From CF-167 sp963695195 (GTDB taxonomy: Bacteria; Chloroflexota; Limnocylindria; QHBO01), in NCBI GenBank assembly GCA_963695195.1, contig CAVOGE010000007.1, forward strand, positions 310,001-374,000: a DNA stretch of 64,000 bases, given 5' to 3'. Shown piece after piece: positions 17,486 to 26,761 of this stretch. The notes beneath the pieces were generated by a model, which saw only the letters and a program-made list of their open reading frames with translations, ran no database searches and was not told the DNA's origin. A program made the translations under genes and the position numbers. Positions within the stretch are counted from its first letter, which is position 1. Each line of letters starts with the position of its first letter.

Positions 17486-19756
17486 ATGAGCGCACCCCCC
17501 GCGACCACGCCGATGACCGATCCCCCGGCCCCGATGATCGAGCTCAGCCTGCCGGTGGTCGGCATGACCTGCGCGTCGTGCGTGACGCGCATCGAGCGCT
17601 TCCTGAACCGATCCGACGGCGTTGCCGAGGCGGTCGTCAATCTCGCCACCGAGCGAGCCACCGTGCGCTTCGATCCAGCGCGGATCGACCAAGCGGCGAT
17701 CGTGGGCGCTATCGAGGCGGCCGGCTACGAAGTCGCGCCGCAGGCCGCGGCGGCGGAGGAAGCCGGAACCGCGGACGACGCCGCGGAGCGCGCACGCGCC
17801 GCCGATCGACGCGTACTGCTGCGCGACGCCCTGGCCTCGACCGCCATCGGCCTGGCCATGATGGTGGTCGCCATGTGGCCCGGCGGCGTACCGTGGCCGA
17901 TGGAGCGCGTCAACGTCTGGATGCTCGCCCCCGCCACGATCGTGCAGTTCGTCTACGGGCGGCGCTTCATGGTTGCTGCAGCCAAGGGGCTGCGACACGG
18001 TGACCTGACCATGGACACGCTCGTCTCGATGGGCACCCTGGCCGCCTATGGCTATTCGCTCGGCATCACCCTGCTGGGCGCCGAGATGGAGACCTACTTC
18101 GACAGCGCGGCGGTGATCATCGGCCTGGTCCTACTGGGCCGATGGCTGGAGGCGCGCGCCAAGGGACAGGCGGCGGGTGCCGTCAAGGCACTCCTCAAGC
18201 TGCGTCCCACCACCGCCCGAGTCCTGCGCGACGGGACCGAGGCCGACCTGCCGATCGACCAGGTGCGCGTTGGCGACCTGATACGGGTGCGTCCCGGTGA
18301 ACGCGTGCCGGTCGATGGGGTGCTGATCGAAGGATCCTCCGCGCTGGACGAGTCGATGCTCACCGGCGAGTCGATGCCCGTCGACAAGCGGCCCGGAGAC
18401 CCGGTGGTGGGCGCGACGCTGAACGCCTCCGGCTCGTTCGTGATGCGCGCCGAGCGCGTCGGGCGCGACACAACGCTCTCGCAGATCGCGCGACTCGTCG
18501 AGCAGGCGCAGGGCTCGAAGGCACCCATCCAGCGGGTCGTGGACATGGTGACCGCCCGCTTCGTGCCGGTGGTGGTGGCCATCGCGGCGGTGACCTTCGC
18601 CACCTGGATGCTGCTCGGGCCGGAGCCGCGCCTGCCGGCCGCGCTCGGGGCCGCCATCGCGGTGCTGATCATCGCCTGCCCATGCGCCATGGGCCTGGCC
18701 ACGCCGACCGCGATCATGGTCGGCACCGGCAAGGGGGCCGAGGCCGGCATCCTGGTCCGTGACGGCGCAGCGCTGGAGCACGCGCAGCGGGTGACCGCGG
18801 TGGTGCTCGACAAGACCGGGACGATCACCCGCGGCGAGCCGCAGGTCGTCACGGTGCGACCGCTGCAGGGGACCGCCGAGGAGGAGCTGCTGGTGCTCGC
18901 TGCGACGGCCGAGCAGGGCAGTGAGCATCCACTCGCCGAAGCGATCGTGCGCCGGGCCGCTGAGAGCGACGTCTCCCTTCAGGCTGCCGACGAGTTTGCG
19001 GCGGTCCCCGGCGAGGGCGTGCGGGCCACGGTGGACGGGCATGCGGTGCTCGTCGGCAGCGAGCGGTTGCTCGCCGACGCCGGCGTGGACCCGGGACCGC
19101 TCACCGGGCCTGCGGCCGAGATCGCTGAGGCAGCGCAGACCCCCGTCCTGGTGGCGATCGACGGTCGTGCGGCCGGCCTCTTCGGCATCGCCGACACGGT
19201 GAAGCCCGAATCGGCCGAGGCGATCCGGCGCCTCCACTCCGCAGGCCTTGAGGTCTGGATGCTGACCGGCGACCGGGTCGCGGTGGCACGGACGATCGGG
19301 GCGCAGGTCGGCATCCCACCAGAGCGCATCCTGGCCGAGGTCCGTCCCGGGGAGAAGGCGGCCAAGATCGCCGAGCTCCAGGCGGCGGGGGCCATCGTGG
19401 CCATGGTCGGCGACGGGATCAACGACGCGCCGGCGCTGGCGCAGGCTGATCTTGGCGTGGCGATCGGCACAGGCGCAGACGTGGCGGTCGAGGCCTCCGA
19501 CATCACGCTGGTCGGCGACGACCTGCGCTCGGTGCCGGCGGGCATTCGGCTATCGCGCGCCACCATGCGCACCATCCGCCAGAACCTGGTGTGGGCATTC
19601 GGCTACAACACCCTGCTCATTCCGGTGGCTGCTGGAGCGCTCTACCCGCTCACCGGCTGGCTCCTCTCCCCCGCCCTGGCGGCCGGCGCCATGGCACTCT
19701 CGAGCGTCAGCGTGGTGTCCAACTCACTGCGACTGCGCCGCTTCCGTCCAACGTAG
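17486..19756 (+). CDS. copA: Copper-translocating P1B-type ATPase CopA
   Basis: A 756-residue heavy-metal ATPase. One N-terminal HMA domain has GMTCASC (Cys29, Cys32). Then come the actuator motif LTGES, the membrane metal site IACPCAMGLATP, the phosphorylation motif DKTGTIT, the SEHPLAEAI motif of the nucleotide domain, and GDGINDAPALA. CPC together with the late YNTLLIPVAAG and SSVSVVSNSLRL helices is the Cu(I) CopA signature. It exports Cu(I) to protect the cytoplasm and supply copper proteins such as the NirK-like enzyme 7 kb upstream. A TATCCT box at 17471-17476 and AGGA at 17479-17482 precede ATG 17486. A YHS protein gene follows. Confidence 0.95.
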   Translation: MSAPPATTPMTDPPAPMIELSLPVVGMTCASCVTRIERFLNRSDGVAEAVVNLATERATVRFDPARIDQAAIVGAIEAAGYEVAPQAAAAEEAGTADDAAERARAADRRVLLRDALASTAIGLAMMVVAMWPGGVPWPMERVNVWMLAPATIVQFVYGRRFMVAAAKGLRHGDLTMDTLVSMGTLAAYGYSLGITLLGAEMETYFDSAAVIIGLVLLGRWLEARAKGQAAGAVKALLKLRPTTARVLRDGTEADLPIDQVRVGDLIRVRPGERVPVDGVLIEGSSALDESMLTGESMPVDKRPGDPVVGATLNASGSFVMRAERVGRDTTLSQIARLVEQAQGSKAPIQRVVDMVTARFVPVVVAIAAVTFATWMLLGPEPRLPAALGAAIAVLIIACPCAMGLATPTAIMVGTGKGAEAGILVRDGAALEHAQRVTAVVLDKTGTITRGEPQVVTVRPLQGTAEEELLVLAATAEQGSEHPLAEAIVRRAAESDVSLQAADEFAAVPGEGVRATVDGHAVLVGSERLLADAGVDPGPLTGPAAEIAEAAQTPVLVAIDGRAAGLFGIADTVKPESAEAIRRLHSAGLEVWMLTGDRVAVARTIGAQVGIPPERILAEVRPGEKAAKIAELQAAGAIVAMVGDGINDAPALAQADLGVAIGTGADVAVEASDITLVGDDLRSVPAGIRLSRATMRTIRQNLVWAFGYNTLLIPVAAGALYPLTGWLLSPALAAGAMALSSVSVVSNSLRLRRFRPT

Positions 19757-19782
19757 ACAGACACGTCAGTCAGAAAGGACCG

Positions 19783-19989
19783 ATGAACCCGATGGAGACC
19801 CTGGAGATGACCGCGAAGGCCAAGGATCCGGTGTGCGGCATGGCCGTCAATCCCGAGGTCGCTCGCGCGGCCGGACTCACCGCCGAGCACGGCGGCGAGG
19901 AGTTCTACTTCTGTGGGCGCGGCTGCCGCCTCGAGTTCCTGGACGACCCGCAGCGCTTCTTCAACCCCGACTACGTGCCGAGCATGTAG
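19783..19989 (+). CDS. YHS-domain small metal-associated protein
   Basis: A 68-residue protein formed almost entirely by a YHS domain: KDPVCGMAVNPEVA, then FYFCGRGCRLEFLDDPQRF. The two Cys-containing motifs are typical of YHS domains found in or beside heavy-metal ATPases. It starts at ATG 19783 behind an AGAAAGGA ribosome site, 26 bases after copA, so it is probably in the same operon. Metal binding or delivery to CopA is the likely role, inferred from context. Confidence 0.88.
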   Translation: MNPMETLEMTAKAKDPVCGMAVNPEVARAAGLTAEHGGEEFYFCGRGCRLEFLDDPQRFFNPDYVPSM

Positions 19990-20006
19990 TCCTCCTTGGA
20001 GCGGGC

Positions 20007-20012
20007 TAGACT
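20007..20012 (+). promoter_or_regulatory. Leaderless-type -10 box (TAGACT) for the double ABC operon
   Basis: TAGACT ends 7 nt before ATG 20020, with no ribosome site. This supports ATG 20020 over an in-frame TTG at 19996. Confidence 0.5.
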
Positions 20013-20019
20013 CGGGGCG

Positions 20020-20943
20020 ATGTCAGCCCTGATCGCAACCCGCGCGCTCACCAAGCGATATGGGTCACACGTCACCGCCCTCGATGACCTGACGCTCGAT
20101 GTCGAGCCGGGAATCATCGGCCTGGTGGGTGCCAACGGCGCAGGCAAGAGCACCCTCCTCAAGATCCTGCTCGGCCTCCTGGAGCCGACCAGCGGCAGCG
20201 CCACGGTGATGGGGATGGACGTGGTCAGCGATGGCGCGCAGATCCGGCAGCTGGTCGGCTACCTCCCTGAGCACGACTGCCTGCCGCCGGACGTCTCCGC
20301 CACCGACTTCGTCAGTCACATGGGCCGCATGTCGGGGCTGCCCGCCGCCGCCGCCCGCGAGCGAACCGCCGAGGTGCTGCGCCACGTGGGCCTCTACGAG
20401 GAGCGCTATCGGCCGATCGGCGGCTACTCGACCGGCATGAAGCAGCGCGTCAAGCTGGCGCAGGCGATCGTGCATGACCCCAAGCTGCTCCTCCTCGACG
20501 AGCCGACCAACGGGCTCGATCCGGCGGGCCGCGACGAGATGCTCGACCTGGTGCACCGCACCGGGACCGAGTTCGGGATCGCCACCGTGGTGGCCAGCCA
20601 CCTGCTCGGCGAGATCGAACGGGTCTGCAGCTTCCTGCTCGCGATCGACGCGGGGAAGCTCCTCCGCGCGGCACCGATCGCGAGCTTCGTCGAGCACACC
20701 GGCACGCTCGGCGTCGAGCTCGAGGAGGGGGCAGATCTTCTGGCAACGCGCCTGGTGGCCGCCGGGCTGGACGCCCGTGCCGACGGCCGCAGCGTGCTGG
20801 TCGACTGCCCCGACGAGCGGCCGTACGACATCGTGCGCGACGCGATCGACGACCTCGGGTTGTCGCTGACTCGGCTGGAGCAGCGCCGGCATCGGCTGGA
20901 GGACCTCTTCCGCACGGAAGGACGGGCCGATGACGCCGCGTGA
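20020..20943 (+). CDS. ABC transporter ATPase (first of two, NosF/CcmA-like)
   Basis: A 307-residue ATPase with Walker A GANGAGKST, signature YSTGMKQRVKLA and Walker B LLLLDEPTNGLDPAGR. It has the C-terminal tail common in ABC-2 systems such as NosF or gliding-type exporters. Its last codons overlap the start of the next permease gene (ATG 20930). Two ATPase/permease pairs are thus coupled in series with short overlaps, suggesting a hetero-oligomeric complex or two similar exporters. Proximity to CopA/YHS hints at copper handling (weak inference). Confidence 0.88.
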   Translation: MSALIATRALTKRYGSHVTALDDLTLDVEPGIIGLVGANGAGKSTLLKILLGLLEPTSGSATVMGMDVVSDGAQIRQLVGYLPEHDCLPPDVSATDFVSHMGRMSGLPAAAARERTAEVLRHVGLYEERYRPIGGYSTGMKQRVKLAQAIVHDPKLLLLDEPTNGLDPAGRDEMLDLVHRTGTEFGIATVVASHLLGEIERVCSFLLAIDAGKLLRAAPIASFVEHTGTLGVELEEGADLLATRLVAAGLDARADGRSVLVDCPDERPYDIVRDAIDDLGLSLTRLEQRRHRLEDLFRTEGRADDAA

Positions 20944-21838
20944 CCCCGCGGTCGCCGCGCGTGAGAGTGCCACCGGCGCGATCTACGACCTCGGCTATCG
21001 CGGCTACACCGGCGAGCGCCTGGGCCGTCGAGCGGCGGTGCTCGCGCTCTTCTGGGCCAGCCTGCGCGCCGCGTTCGGCCTGGGGCGCAGTGGCAAGGCC
21101 AAGCTCGTCCCCTGGGGGATCACGCTCATCGCCATTGTCCCGGCGGCAGTCGCGGCCGCCGTGTCGGCCATCGTGCCGGGCGGGGCCTCCCCCTTCAACT
21201 ACGACAACTACCTGTGGGATATGCAGATCGTCTTCGCCCTGTTCCTCGCCGCACAGGCGCCGGAGCTGGTCAGCTCCGATCAGCGCAACCACGTCCTGTC
21301 GCTCTACTTCAGCCATGCCCTGCTGCGGAGCGACTACGCGCTCGCCAAGCTGGCCGCGCTGGCGGCGGCGCTGTTCGTGCTGGCGGTGGCGCCGATGCTG
21401 GTCCTCTTCTTCGGATCGGTGCTCGTCTCGGCCGATCTTGTTGCGGCGCTGGGTGACCAGGTCGGGAACGTAACGCAGGTGCTCGGGGCACCGATCATCT
21501 ACGCCATCCCGCTCGCGGCCCTCGGGCTGGCGATCGCCGCCTGGACGCCGCGACGCGCGTACGCCACCGGGGCGATCATCGCGGTCTTCATCGTGACCAC
21601 CGCCGTCGGCGCGATCCTGGCCGAGGCAACCACCGGCAACGTGTCACGCTGGGCGCCGCTGATCAGCCCGTTCGTGGCGCTCGACGGCACGCGCGACTGG
21701 CTGCTCGGCGCATCCGTCGCCGATTCCGGGGTCACGGCCAGCCGACTTCCCCTCCCCGTCTTCGGGTTGGAGGCGGCAGCCATCGCGCTGATCGCCGGCG
21801 CCGCGGTGGTCTGGCGCTACCGCAGGATGGCCGCGTGA
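20930..21838 (+). CDS. ABC transporter permease (first of two)
   Basis: A 302-residue protein: cytoplasmic start, one helix near residues 52-80, an IVFALFLAAQAPELVSSDQRNHVL segment and four to five further helices, as in ABC-2 permeases of the NosY kind. It begins inside the preceding ATPase gene behind GGAAGGA and ends in a 4-base overlap with the next ATPase gene. It pairs with the ATPase at 20020-20943. The substrate is unknown. Confidence 0.82.
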   Translation: MTPRDPAVAARESATGAIYDLGYRGYTGERLGRRAAVLALFWASLRAAFGLGRSGKAKLVPWGITLIAIVPAAVAAAVSAIVPGGASPFNYDNYLWDMQIVFALFLAAQAPELVSSDQRNHVLSLYFSHALLRSDYALAKLAALAAALFVLAVAPMLVLFFGSVLVSADLVAALGDQVGNVTQVLGAPIIYAIPLAALGLAIAAWTPRRAYATGAIIAVFIVTTAVGAILAEATTGNVSRWAPLISPFVALDGTRDWLLGASVADSGVTASRLPLPVFGLEAAAIALIAGAAVVWRYRRMAA

Positions 21839-22779
21839 GCGAGCAGCAGCCGCAACCGGGCAGCGCGGCGGTCGAGCTGGCCAATGTCTCGCGCTGGTAC
21901 GGCAACGTGGTGGCCGTCAACGACATCAGCTTCCGCCTCGACGGTGGCGTGACCGGGCTGCTGGGGCCGAACGGCGCCGGCAAGTCGACCCTGCTGCACC
22001 TGATCGCCGGCTTCCTGGCTCCCTCATCGGGAAGCGTGACCGTCGGCGGGGCGTCGTCATGGCGTCACCCGGAGATGTACCGCCGCATCGGGCTGGTGCC
22101 TGAGCACGAAGCGGTCTACCCGTTCCTGACCGCGCGCCAGTTCGCGGCGGCCAATGCCCGACTGCAGGGGATGGATCGTGTCGCGGCGGACGCAGCGGCG
22201 ACACGTGCCATCGCGATGGTGGAGTTGGAGGACGCCGCGGACCGTGTCATCGGCACCTACTCGAAGGGGATGCGACAGCGCGCCAAAGTGGCCGCCGCGC
22301 TGGTCCACGATCCGTCGATCCTGCTCCTGGACGAGCCGTTCAACGGGATGGATCCGCGTCAGCGGCTGCACATGATGTCGCTGCTGCGCGGCATGGCGGC
22401 CGAGGGTCGCACCATCCTCTTCTCGTCGCACATCCTCGAGGAGGTCGAGCGCCTCGCCGAGCGTGTGCTGGTCATCGTGGCGGGCAGGCTGGCCGCGTCG
22501 GGCGACTTCCGCGAGATTCGGCGACTGATGACCGATCGACCACATACCTTCACCGTTCGCTCCTCCGACGACCGCGCGCTTGCGGCGGCACTGCTCCTCG
22601 AGCCGACGATCGCCGGGGCGGCGCTGGATGGCGGCCTGCTCACCGTTCGATCGACCGACTTCGGCGCCTTCAGCCGCGCGGTCAGCGGCGTGGCCCGGAG
22701 AGCGGAGATCAGCCTCCACGAGCTCCTTCCCACCGATGAGTCGCTCGAATCGGTCTTCAGCTACCTGGTCCGACGATGA
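21835..22779 (+). CDS. ABC transporter ATPase (second of two)
   Basis: A 314-residue ATPase starting at GTG 21835, which overlaps the previous stop (GTGA). Walker A is GPNGAGKST, the signature YSKGMRQRAKVA and Walker B LLLDEPFNGMDPRQ, followed by an SSHILEEVERLAERV H-loop. It diverges enough from the first ATPase in the operon to be a separate subunit rather than a recent duplicate. It overlaps the next permease by 4 bases. Confidence 0.9.
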   Translation: MSEQQPQPGSAAVELANVSRWYGNVVAVNDISFRLDGGVTGLLGPNGAGKSTLLHLIAGFLAPSSGSVTVGGASSWRHPEMYRRIGLVPEHEAVYPFLTARQFAAANARLQGMDRVAADAAATRAIAMVELEDAADRVIGTYSKGMRQRAKVAAALVHDPSILLLDEPFNGMDPRQRLHMMSLLRGMAAEGRTILFSSHILEEVERLAERVLVIVAGRLAASGDFREIRRLMTDRPHTFTVRSSDDRALAAALLLEPTIAGAALDGGLLTVRSTDFGAFSRAVSGVARRAEISLHELLPTDESLESVFSYLVRR

Positions 22780-23510
22780 ACAGCGTCATTGCGCGGATCA
22801 CCCTGCGGCAGTTGCTCAGCCGACGCCGCACGCTGCTCCTCCTGCTGCTCGGCGGGGTGCTGGTGCTGGTCGCCGGCATCTTCCGCCTGGCCGGGGAGGA
22901 GACCCGCGCCCTTCGGTTCACCGCGGGACTGCTGAACACGCTCGGCGCCGCCACGCTGATGCCGCTGGTGGCGCTCCTGTTCGGGACCGGCGCCATCGGC
23001 GCTGAGATCGAGGACGGCACCGCCGTCTTCCTGCTCGCCAAGCCGATCAACCGCCGCACCGTGGTCCTGACCAAGCTGGCGGTCGCCTCCGCATGTGCCA
23101 TCGCACTCACCTGCGGTCCGATGCTCATGGCCGGGCTGCTCGGCGCCGGCGGACTCGGCGACGGACTCGTGCTCGGATTCGTCGGCGCGGCGGCCATCGG
23201 CTCGGTGGTCTACGCAGCGGTCTTCCTCGCCCTCAGCCTCATCACCTCGCGGGCACTCGTGTTCGGCCTTGCCTACGTGCTCATCTGGGAGGGGCTGCTG
23301 GCCGGACTGTTCGCCGGCACGCGGACGTTCAGCGTCCGACAGATCACCCTCTCCTTCGCCGATGCCTTCGCCGGCGCCCCCGAGAAGGTGTTCGACGCGC
23401 CGCTGCCGGTCGGTACCGCGGCCATCGTGGCTGGCGTGGTGCTGGTGATCGCCACCGTCATCGCCATCCGGCGCCTGCGCAGCTTTGAGATCGCGGGAGA
23501 GACGGCGTGA
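22776..23510 (+). CDS. ABC transporter permease (second of two)
   Basis: A 244-residue ABC-2 type permease with six hydrophobic segments. The motif AEIEDGTAVFLLAKPINRRTVVLTK is the cytoplasmic loop typical of NosY/ABC-2 permeases (after helix 2). ATG 22776 overlaps the stop of the ATPase and GTG 23507 of the next gene overlaps its own stop, so all five genes from 20020 to the esterase are translationally coupled. Confidence 0.85.
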   Translation: MNSVIARITLRQLLSRRRTLLLLLLGGVLVLVAGIFRLAGEETRALRFTAGLLNTLGAATLMPLVALLFGTGAIGAEIEDGTAVFLLAKPINRRTVVLTKLAVASACAIALTCGPMLMAGLLGAGGLGDGLVLGFVGAAAIGSVVYAAVFLALSLITSRALVFGLAYVLIWEGLLAGLFAGTRTFSVRQITLSFADAFAGAPEKVFDAPLPVGTAAIVAGVVLVIATVIAIRRLRSFEIAGETA

Positions 23511-24560
23511 CCGAGCGAGAGGCGATCGGGCTGCCGTGGGACCACGCCTGGGCGGGGCGTATCGATGAGCACGCGTTCGACTCCGAAGCGTTGACCGGCA
23601 ATCCGCTCGGCGACCCACATCGGCGCCCGCTGCTCGTCTACCTGCCGCCCGGCTACGAGGCCGAGCCGGATCGGCGCTATCCGACCATCTACCGCCTGCA
23701 GGGCCTCACCGGCCAGGTCGACATGTGGCGCAACCGGGGCGCGTTTCGACCGAACCCGATCGAGGCGATCGACGACCTCTTCGCGCGAGGCGAGGCGCCG
23801 CCCACGATCGTCGTCCATGTCGATGCCTGGACGCGCCTCGGCGGCAGCCAGTTCGTGGACTCACCGGGGACCGGCCGGTACCACTCCTACCTGTGCGACG
23901 AGATCGTGCCGTTCATCGACGCGCGCTATCGGACCCTCGCGCGGCCGGAGCACCGGGGCCTCGCCGGCAAGAGCAGCGGCGGCTACGGGGCGATGGTGAA
24001 CGCCATGCTGCGACCCGACCTGTTCAGCGCCCTCGCCACGCACGCCGGGGACGCGCTCTTCGAGGTCTGCTACCTCCCCGAGTTCGCCGGAGCCGCCCGC
24101 GCCCTGGCGCGCGAGCACGACGGCAGCTACGAGCGGTTCTGGGCCGACTTCCGCGCCCGGGCCGGGCGCGTTCGCAGCGGCGACGACCTGTTGCTCAACA
24201 CCTGGTGCATGGCCGCCTGCTACTCGGCCGATGTGGACGGCACTGTTCGACTCCCATTCGAGACCGATACCGGCCGCCTGGTGCCCGACGTCTGGGAACG
24301 CTGGCTCGAGCGCGATCCGGTACGGATGGCCCCGCGGCATGCCGAGGCGCTTCGCTCCCTGCGAGCCATCTGGATCGATGCCGGGCGCAGCGACGAGTTC
24401 AGCCTCGACCTCGGGGCTGCCGCCTTCCGGGGCGAACTGGGAAAGCTGGGCATCAGCGAGCCGACGGTCCACTTCGAGCTGTTCGACGGTACCCACTCGA
24501 ACACCGAGTGGCGGTATCCGACTGGCGATCGCCTGGCTCGCGGAGCGGCTGGCGCGGTAG
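23507..24560 (+). CDS. Esterase/alpha-beta hydrolase (esterase D type), frameshifted at its C-terminus
   Basis: An alpha/beta hydrolase of the putative-esterase family. A YLPPGYEAEPDRRYPTIYRLQG start is followed by the nucleophile elbow GKSSGGYG and a late HSNTEWRYP with the probable catalytic His. GTG 23507 overlaps the permease stop. As read, the frame runs on to 24661, 91 bases into the convergent diguanylate cyclase gene, with a nonsense tail. Removing one base near 24523 (ccgActgg) restores AIAWLAERLAR and a TAG at 24558-24560, the normal ending. A single-base insertion, real or technical, is therefore likely. Confidence 0.8.
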
Positions 24561-24570
24561 CGGAGCCAGG

Positions 24571-26679
24571 TCAGGCCGCGACGACCCGGTCGCGCCCGGC
24601 GCGCTTGGCCATGAAGAGGGCCACGTCCGCGGTGCGCAGCAGCTGCTCGCGTGTCGGGTGAGCCTCGTCGAGCTGCGTGCAGCCGGCCGACACCGTTACG
24701 ATCAGCCGCTCGCCATCATCGCTGAGGATCTGCTGCTGGGCGAGCCTGGCGCGGACATCCTCGGCGAGGCGGACCGCGTCCTCGCGGCCGGCGTCCTCCA
24801 GGATCACGACGAACTCCTCGCCGCCGAATCGCGCCGCCAGATCGGAGGCGCGAAAGCGGTCGCGCAGGACGGCCGCGAAGGTCTTGAGCACCTGGTCGCC
24901 GGTCTGGTGCCCGTAGCTCTTGTTGAATTGTCCGAAGTGGTCGAGGTCGAACATGATGGCCGCGATCGGCTTCCGCTCGTCGGCCGGACGCCGGTGCCAG
25001 CGAGTGATCGCCCGGTTGAGCGCCTCGTCGAAGTGGCGACGGTTGTACAGGCCGGTGAGTGGGTCGCGGACCGCAAGCTCCTCGACGTCGGCGTGCAGGA
25101 ACGCGTTGGCGATGACCAGCGCTGCCTGACCGGCGAGCAGTTCCATCGCCTCGATCTCTATCGGCCGCAGGGCGGCTGCGGGGGCATGTCGAGTGATCGA
25201 GAGGGCACCCACCACAACACCGTCGCGGACGAGCGGGAATCCGGCACCGGACATGCTGAGGGGGGCGGTTCCCTCCTGGTACGCCGTGGGCAGGCGGTCG
25301 TTGGTGTACGCGTCGTCGAAGACCATGACTCGGTCGCGGATCGCGCGACCGGCCAGCCCCTCGCCGGGCCGAATCTCCCGCCCGAGTTCGGAGGGATCGG
25401 CATCGGTAAAGGCGCGAAGCAGGTAGCGACCGCTCTCACGATCGAGCACGGTGAGCGCCACGATGTCGGTCGCCACGACGCGACCCACTCCATCGATCAT
25501 GGCCATCGCCAGGCTGCCGAGCTCGAGCTCGCCGCTCACCAGGCCATTGAAATCGTTCAGCGCACGGAATATCGCGGCGCGCTCCGCGAGCGCCTCGCGC
25601 TCCTGCCGCAGGGCAAGCAGCGTGGCGATCCGGTCAGCGACGGTCGCGACGACGTCACGGTCAGAGCGATCCAGCGTCGTGCGGGCCTCGATGTTCAGGA
25701 CGCCCAGGAACGTGCCGTCGACGATCAGCGGGGCGCAGATCTCGCTCACGACCTCCGAGAAGACCTGGAGGTAGACGGGGTCGCGCGCCACATCCGGAAC
25801 GAAGGCGAGCTCCCGAGTCTGCATCACCCGCCCGACGATGCCCTCGCTCCCGCTGAGCCACTGGGGCGGCGCGTCGTAGCCACGCTGCGCAGCCAACCGC
25901 AACCCGGTGCCCTCCGTTACGTACAGCGTCACGAAGTGGTAGTGGAATTGCGCCGACAGGACGCCCAGCGCCACCTCAAGAGCCTCAGCCCCGGAACCCT
26001 CCGGGACCAGCGAGCGGCTGACGGCCTCCATGCCGGCGATCTGCCGCGAGCGACGGCGCTCGGACACCATTGCCGACCGCAGTTGCCGCGACGTGTGCTC
26101 CACCGCGACCACCAGTCGGCTGACGCCGATCGCCGCGACAATGCCCGCCCCGGCCAGGGCGATGCCGCGCAGGCCCAGGGACGACGCGTTCCCGGGCTGC
26201 GCCAACTCCGGCGCAAGGTAGACGAGCACCGCGGCCGTCCCGAACACCGCTGCCGGCAATCTGCCAAGCACCGCGGCGGCGACAACCACCGGGATGTACA
26301 GCACCAGCAGGGGTTGGCTCGGGCCGCCCACGACCGACGCCAGCCCGGCCACGTAGAGCAGCGCCACGGCCATGCGCAGGAACGACCAGCCCGACGCGGA
26401 CATCGCGCGTGCGCGTGCAGGAACCAGCCCGAGCGACAGCTGGAGTCCCACACAGATCAGGGTCAGAACCAGGACCGCCGGAACGTCCCGCGGCATGCCG
26501 GAGGCAAGCCCGACGGCGAACGCGATCGGGGCGAGGGCGGCGGTGTAGATCGTATAGCGGTCCCGCCCGATGCGGCTCGCCGCGAGGCGGACCCGCGAGA
26601 GCGGGGCGTGCCTCCGCCGCCGCCCACGAGAGGCAGTCGGCAGCGAGATCGCGTCAACCCCCCGAGTGGTGGAAGCCAT
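24571..26679 (-). CDS. Membrane GAF-GGDEF diguanylate cyclase
   Basis: About 702 residues: N-terminal membrane region of roughly six helices (residues 45-190), two GAF domains (about 225-370 and 385-525), then a GGDEF domain with MFDLDHFGQFNKSYGHQTGD and an intact GGEEF at 619-623. The inhibitory RxxD site (RASD, 610-613) lies five residues before it. The enzyme makes cyclic di-GMP from two GTP and should be product-inhibited; the GAF domains presumably sense a ligand. ATG 26679 is chosen over a codon at 26712 because a TACGGT box ends 8 nt upstream of it. Confidence 0.93.
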   Translation of the reverse strand: MASTTRGVDAISLPTASRGRRRRHAPLSRVRLAASRIGRDRYTIYTAALAPIAFAVGLASGMPRDVPAVLVLTLICVGLQLSLGLVPARARAMSASGWSFLRMAVALLYVAGLASVVGGPSQPLLVLYIPVVVAAAVLGRLPAAVFGTAAVLVYLAPELAQPGNASSLGLRGIALAGAGIVAAIGVSRLVVAVEHTSRQLRSAMVSERRRSRQIAGMEAVSRSLVPEGSGAEALEVALGVLSAQFHYHFVTLYVTEGTGLRLAAQRGYDAPPQWLSGSEGIVGRVMQTRELAFVPDVARDPVYLQVFSEVVSEICAPLIVDGTFLGVLNIEARTTLDRSDRDVVATVADRIATLLALRQEREALAERAAIFRALNDFNGLVSGELELGSLAMAMIDGVGRVVATDIVALTVLDRESGRYLLRAFTDADPSELGREIRPGEGLAGRAIRDRVMVFDDAYTNDRLPTAYQEGTAPLSMSGAGFPLVRDGVVVGALSITRHAPAAALRPIEIEAMELLAGQAALVIANAFLHADVEELAVRDPLTGLYNRRHFDEALNRAITRWHRRPADERKPIAAIMFDLDHFGQFNKSYGHQTGDQVLKTFAAVLRDRFRASDLAARFGGEEFVVILEDAGREDAVRLAEDVRARLAQQQILSDDGERLIVTVSAGCTQLDEAHPTREQLLRTADVALFMAKRAGRDRVVAA

Positions 26680-26687
26680 CGCCGTGG

Positions 26688-26693
26688 ACCGTA
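26688..26693 (-). promoter_or_regulatory. Leaderless-type -10 box (TACGGT) for the diguanylate cyclase
   Basis: TACGGT on the minus strand ends 8 nt before ATG 26679. Confidence 0.45.
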
Positions 26694-26761
26694 GCAATCC
26701 CACCCGGACCACACCATTGCCCGGAAGTACCCGGTACCGATGTCGCCCCCGGCCACTATCC

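Noticed and set aside
23725..26694. A 989-codon open frame on the plus strand across the esterase and diguanylate cyclase genes
   Set aside because: It is a GC-rich shadow frame: Arg/Gly-rich with no domain, antisense to a complete GAF-GGDEF protein.
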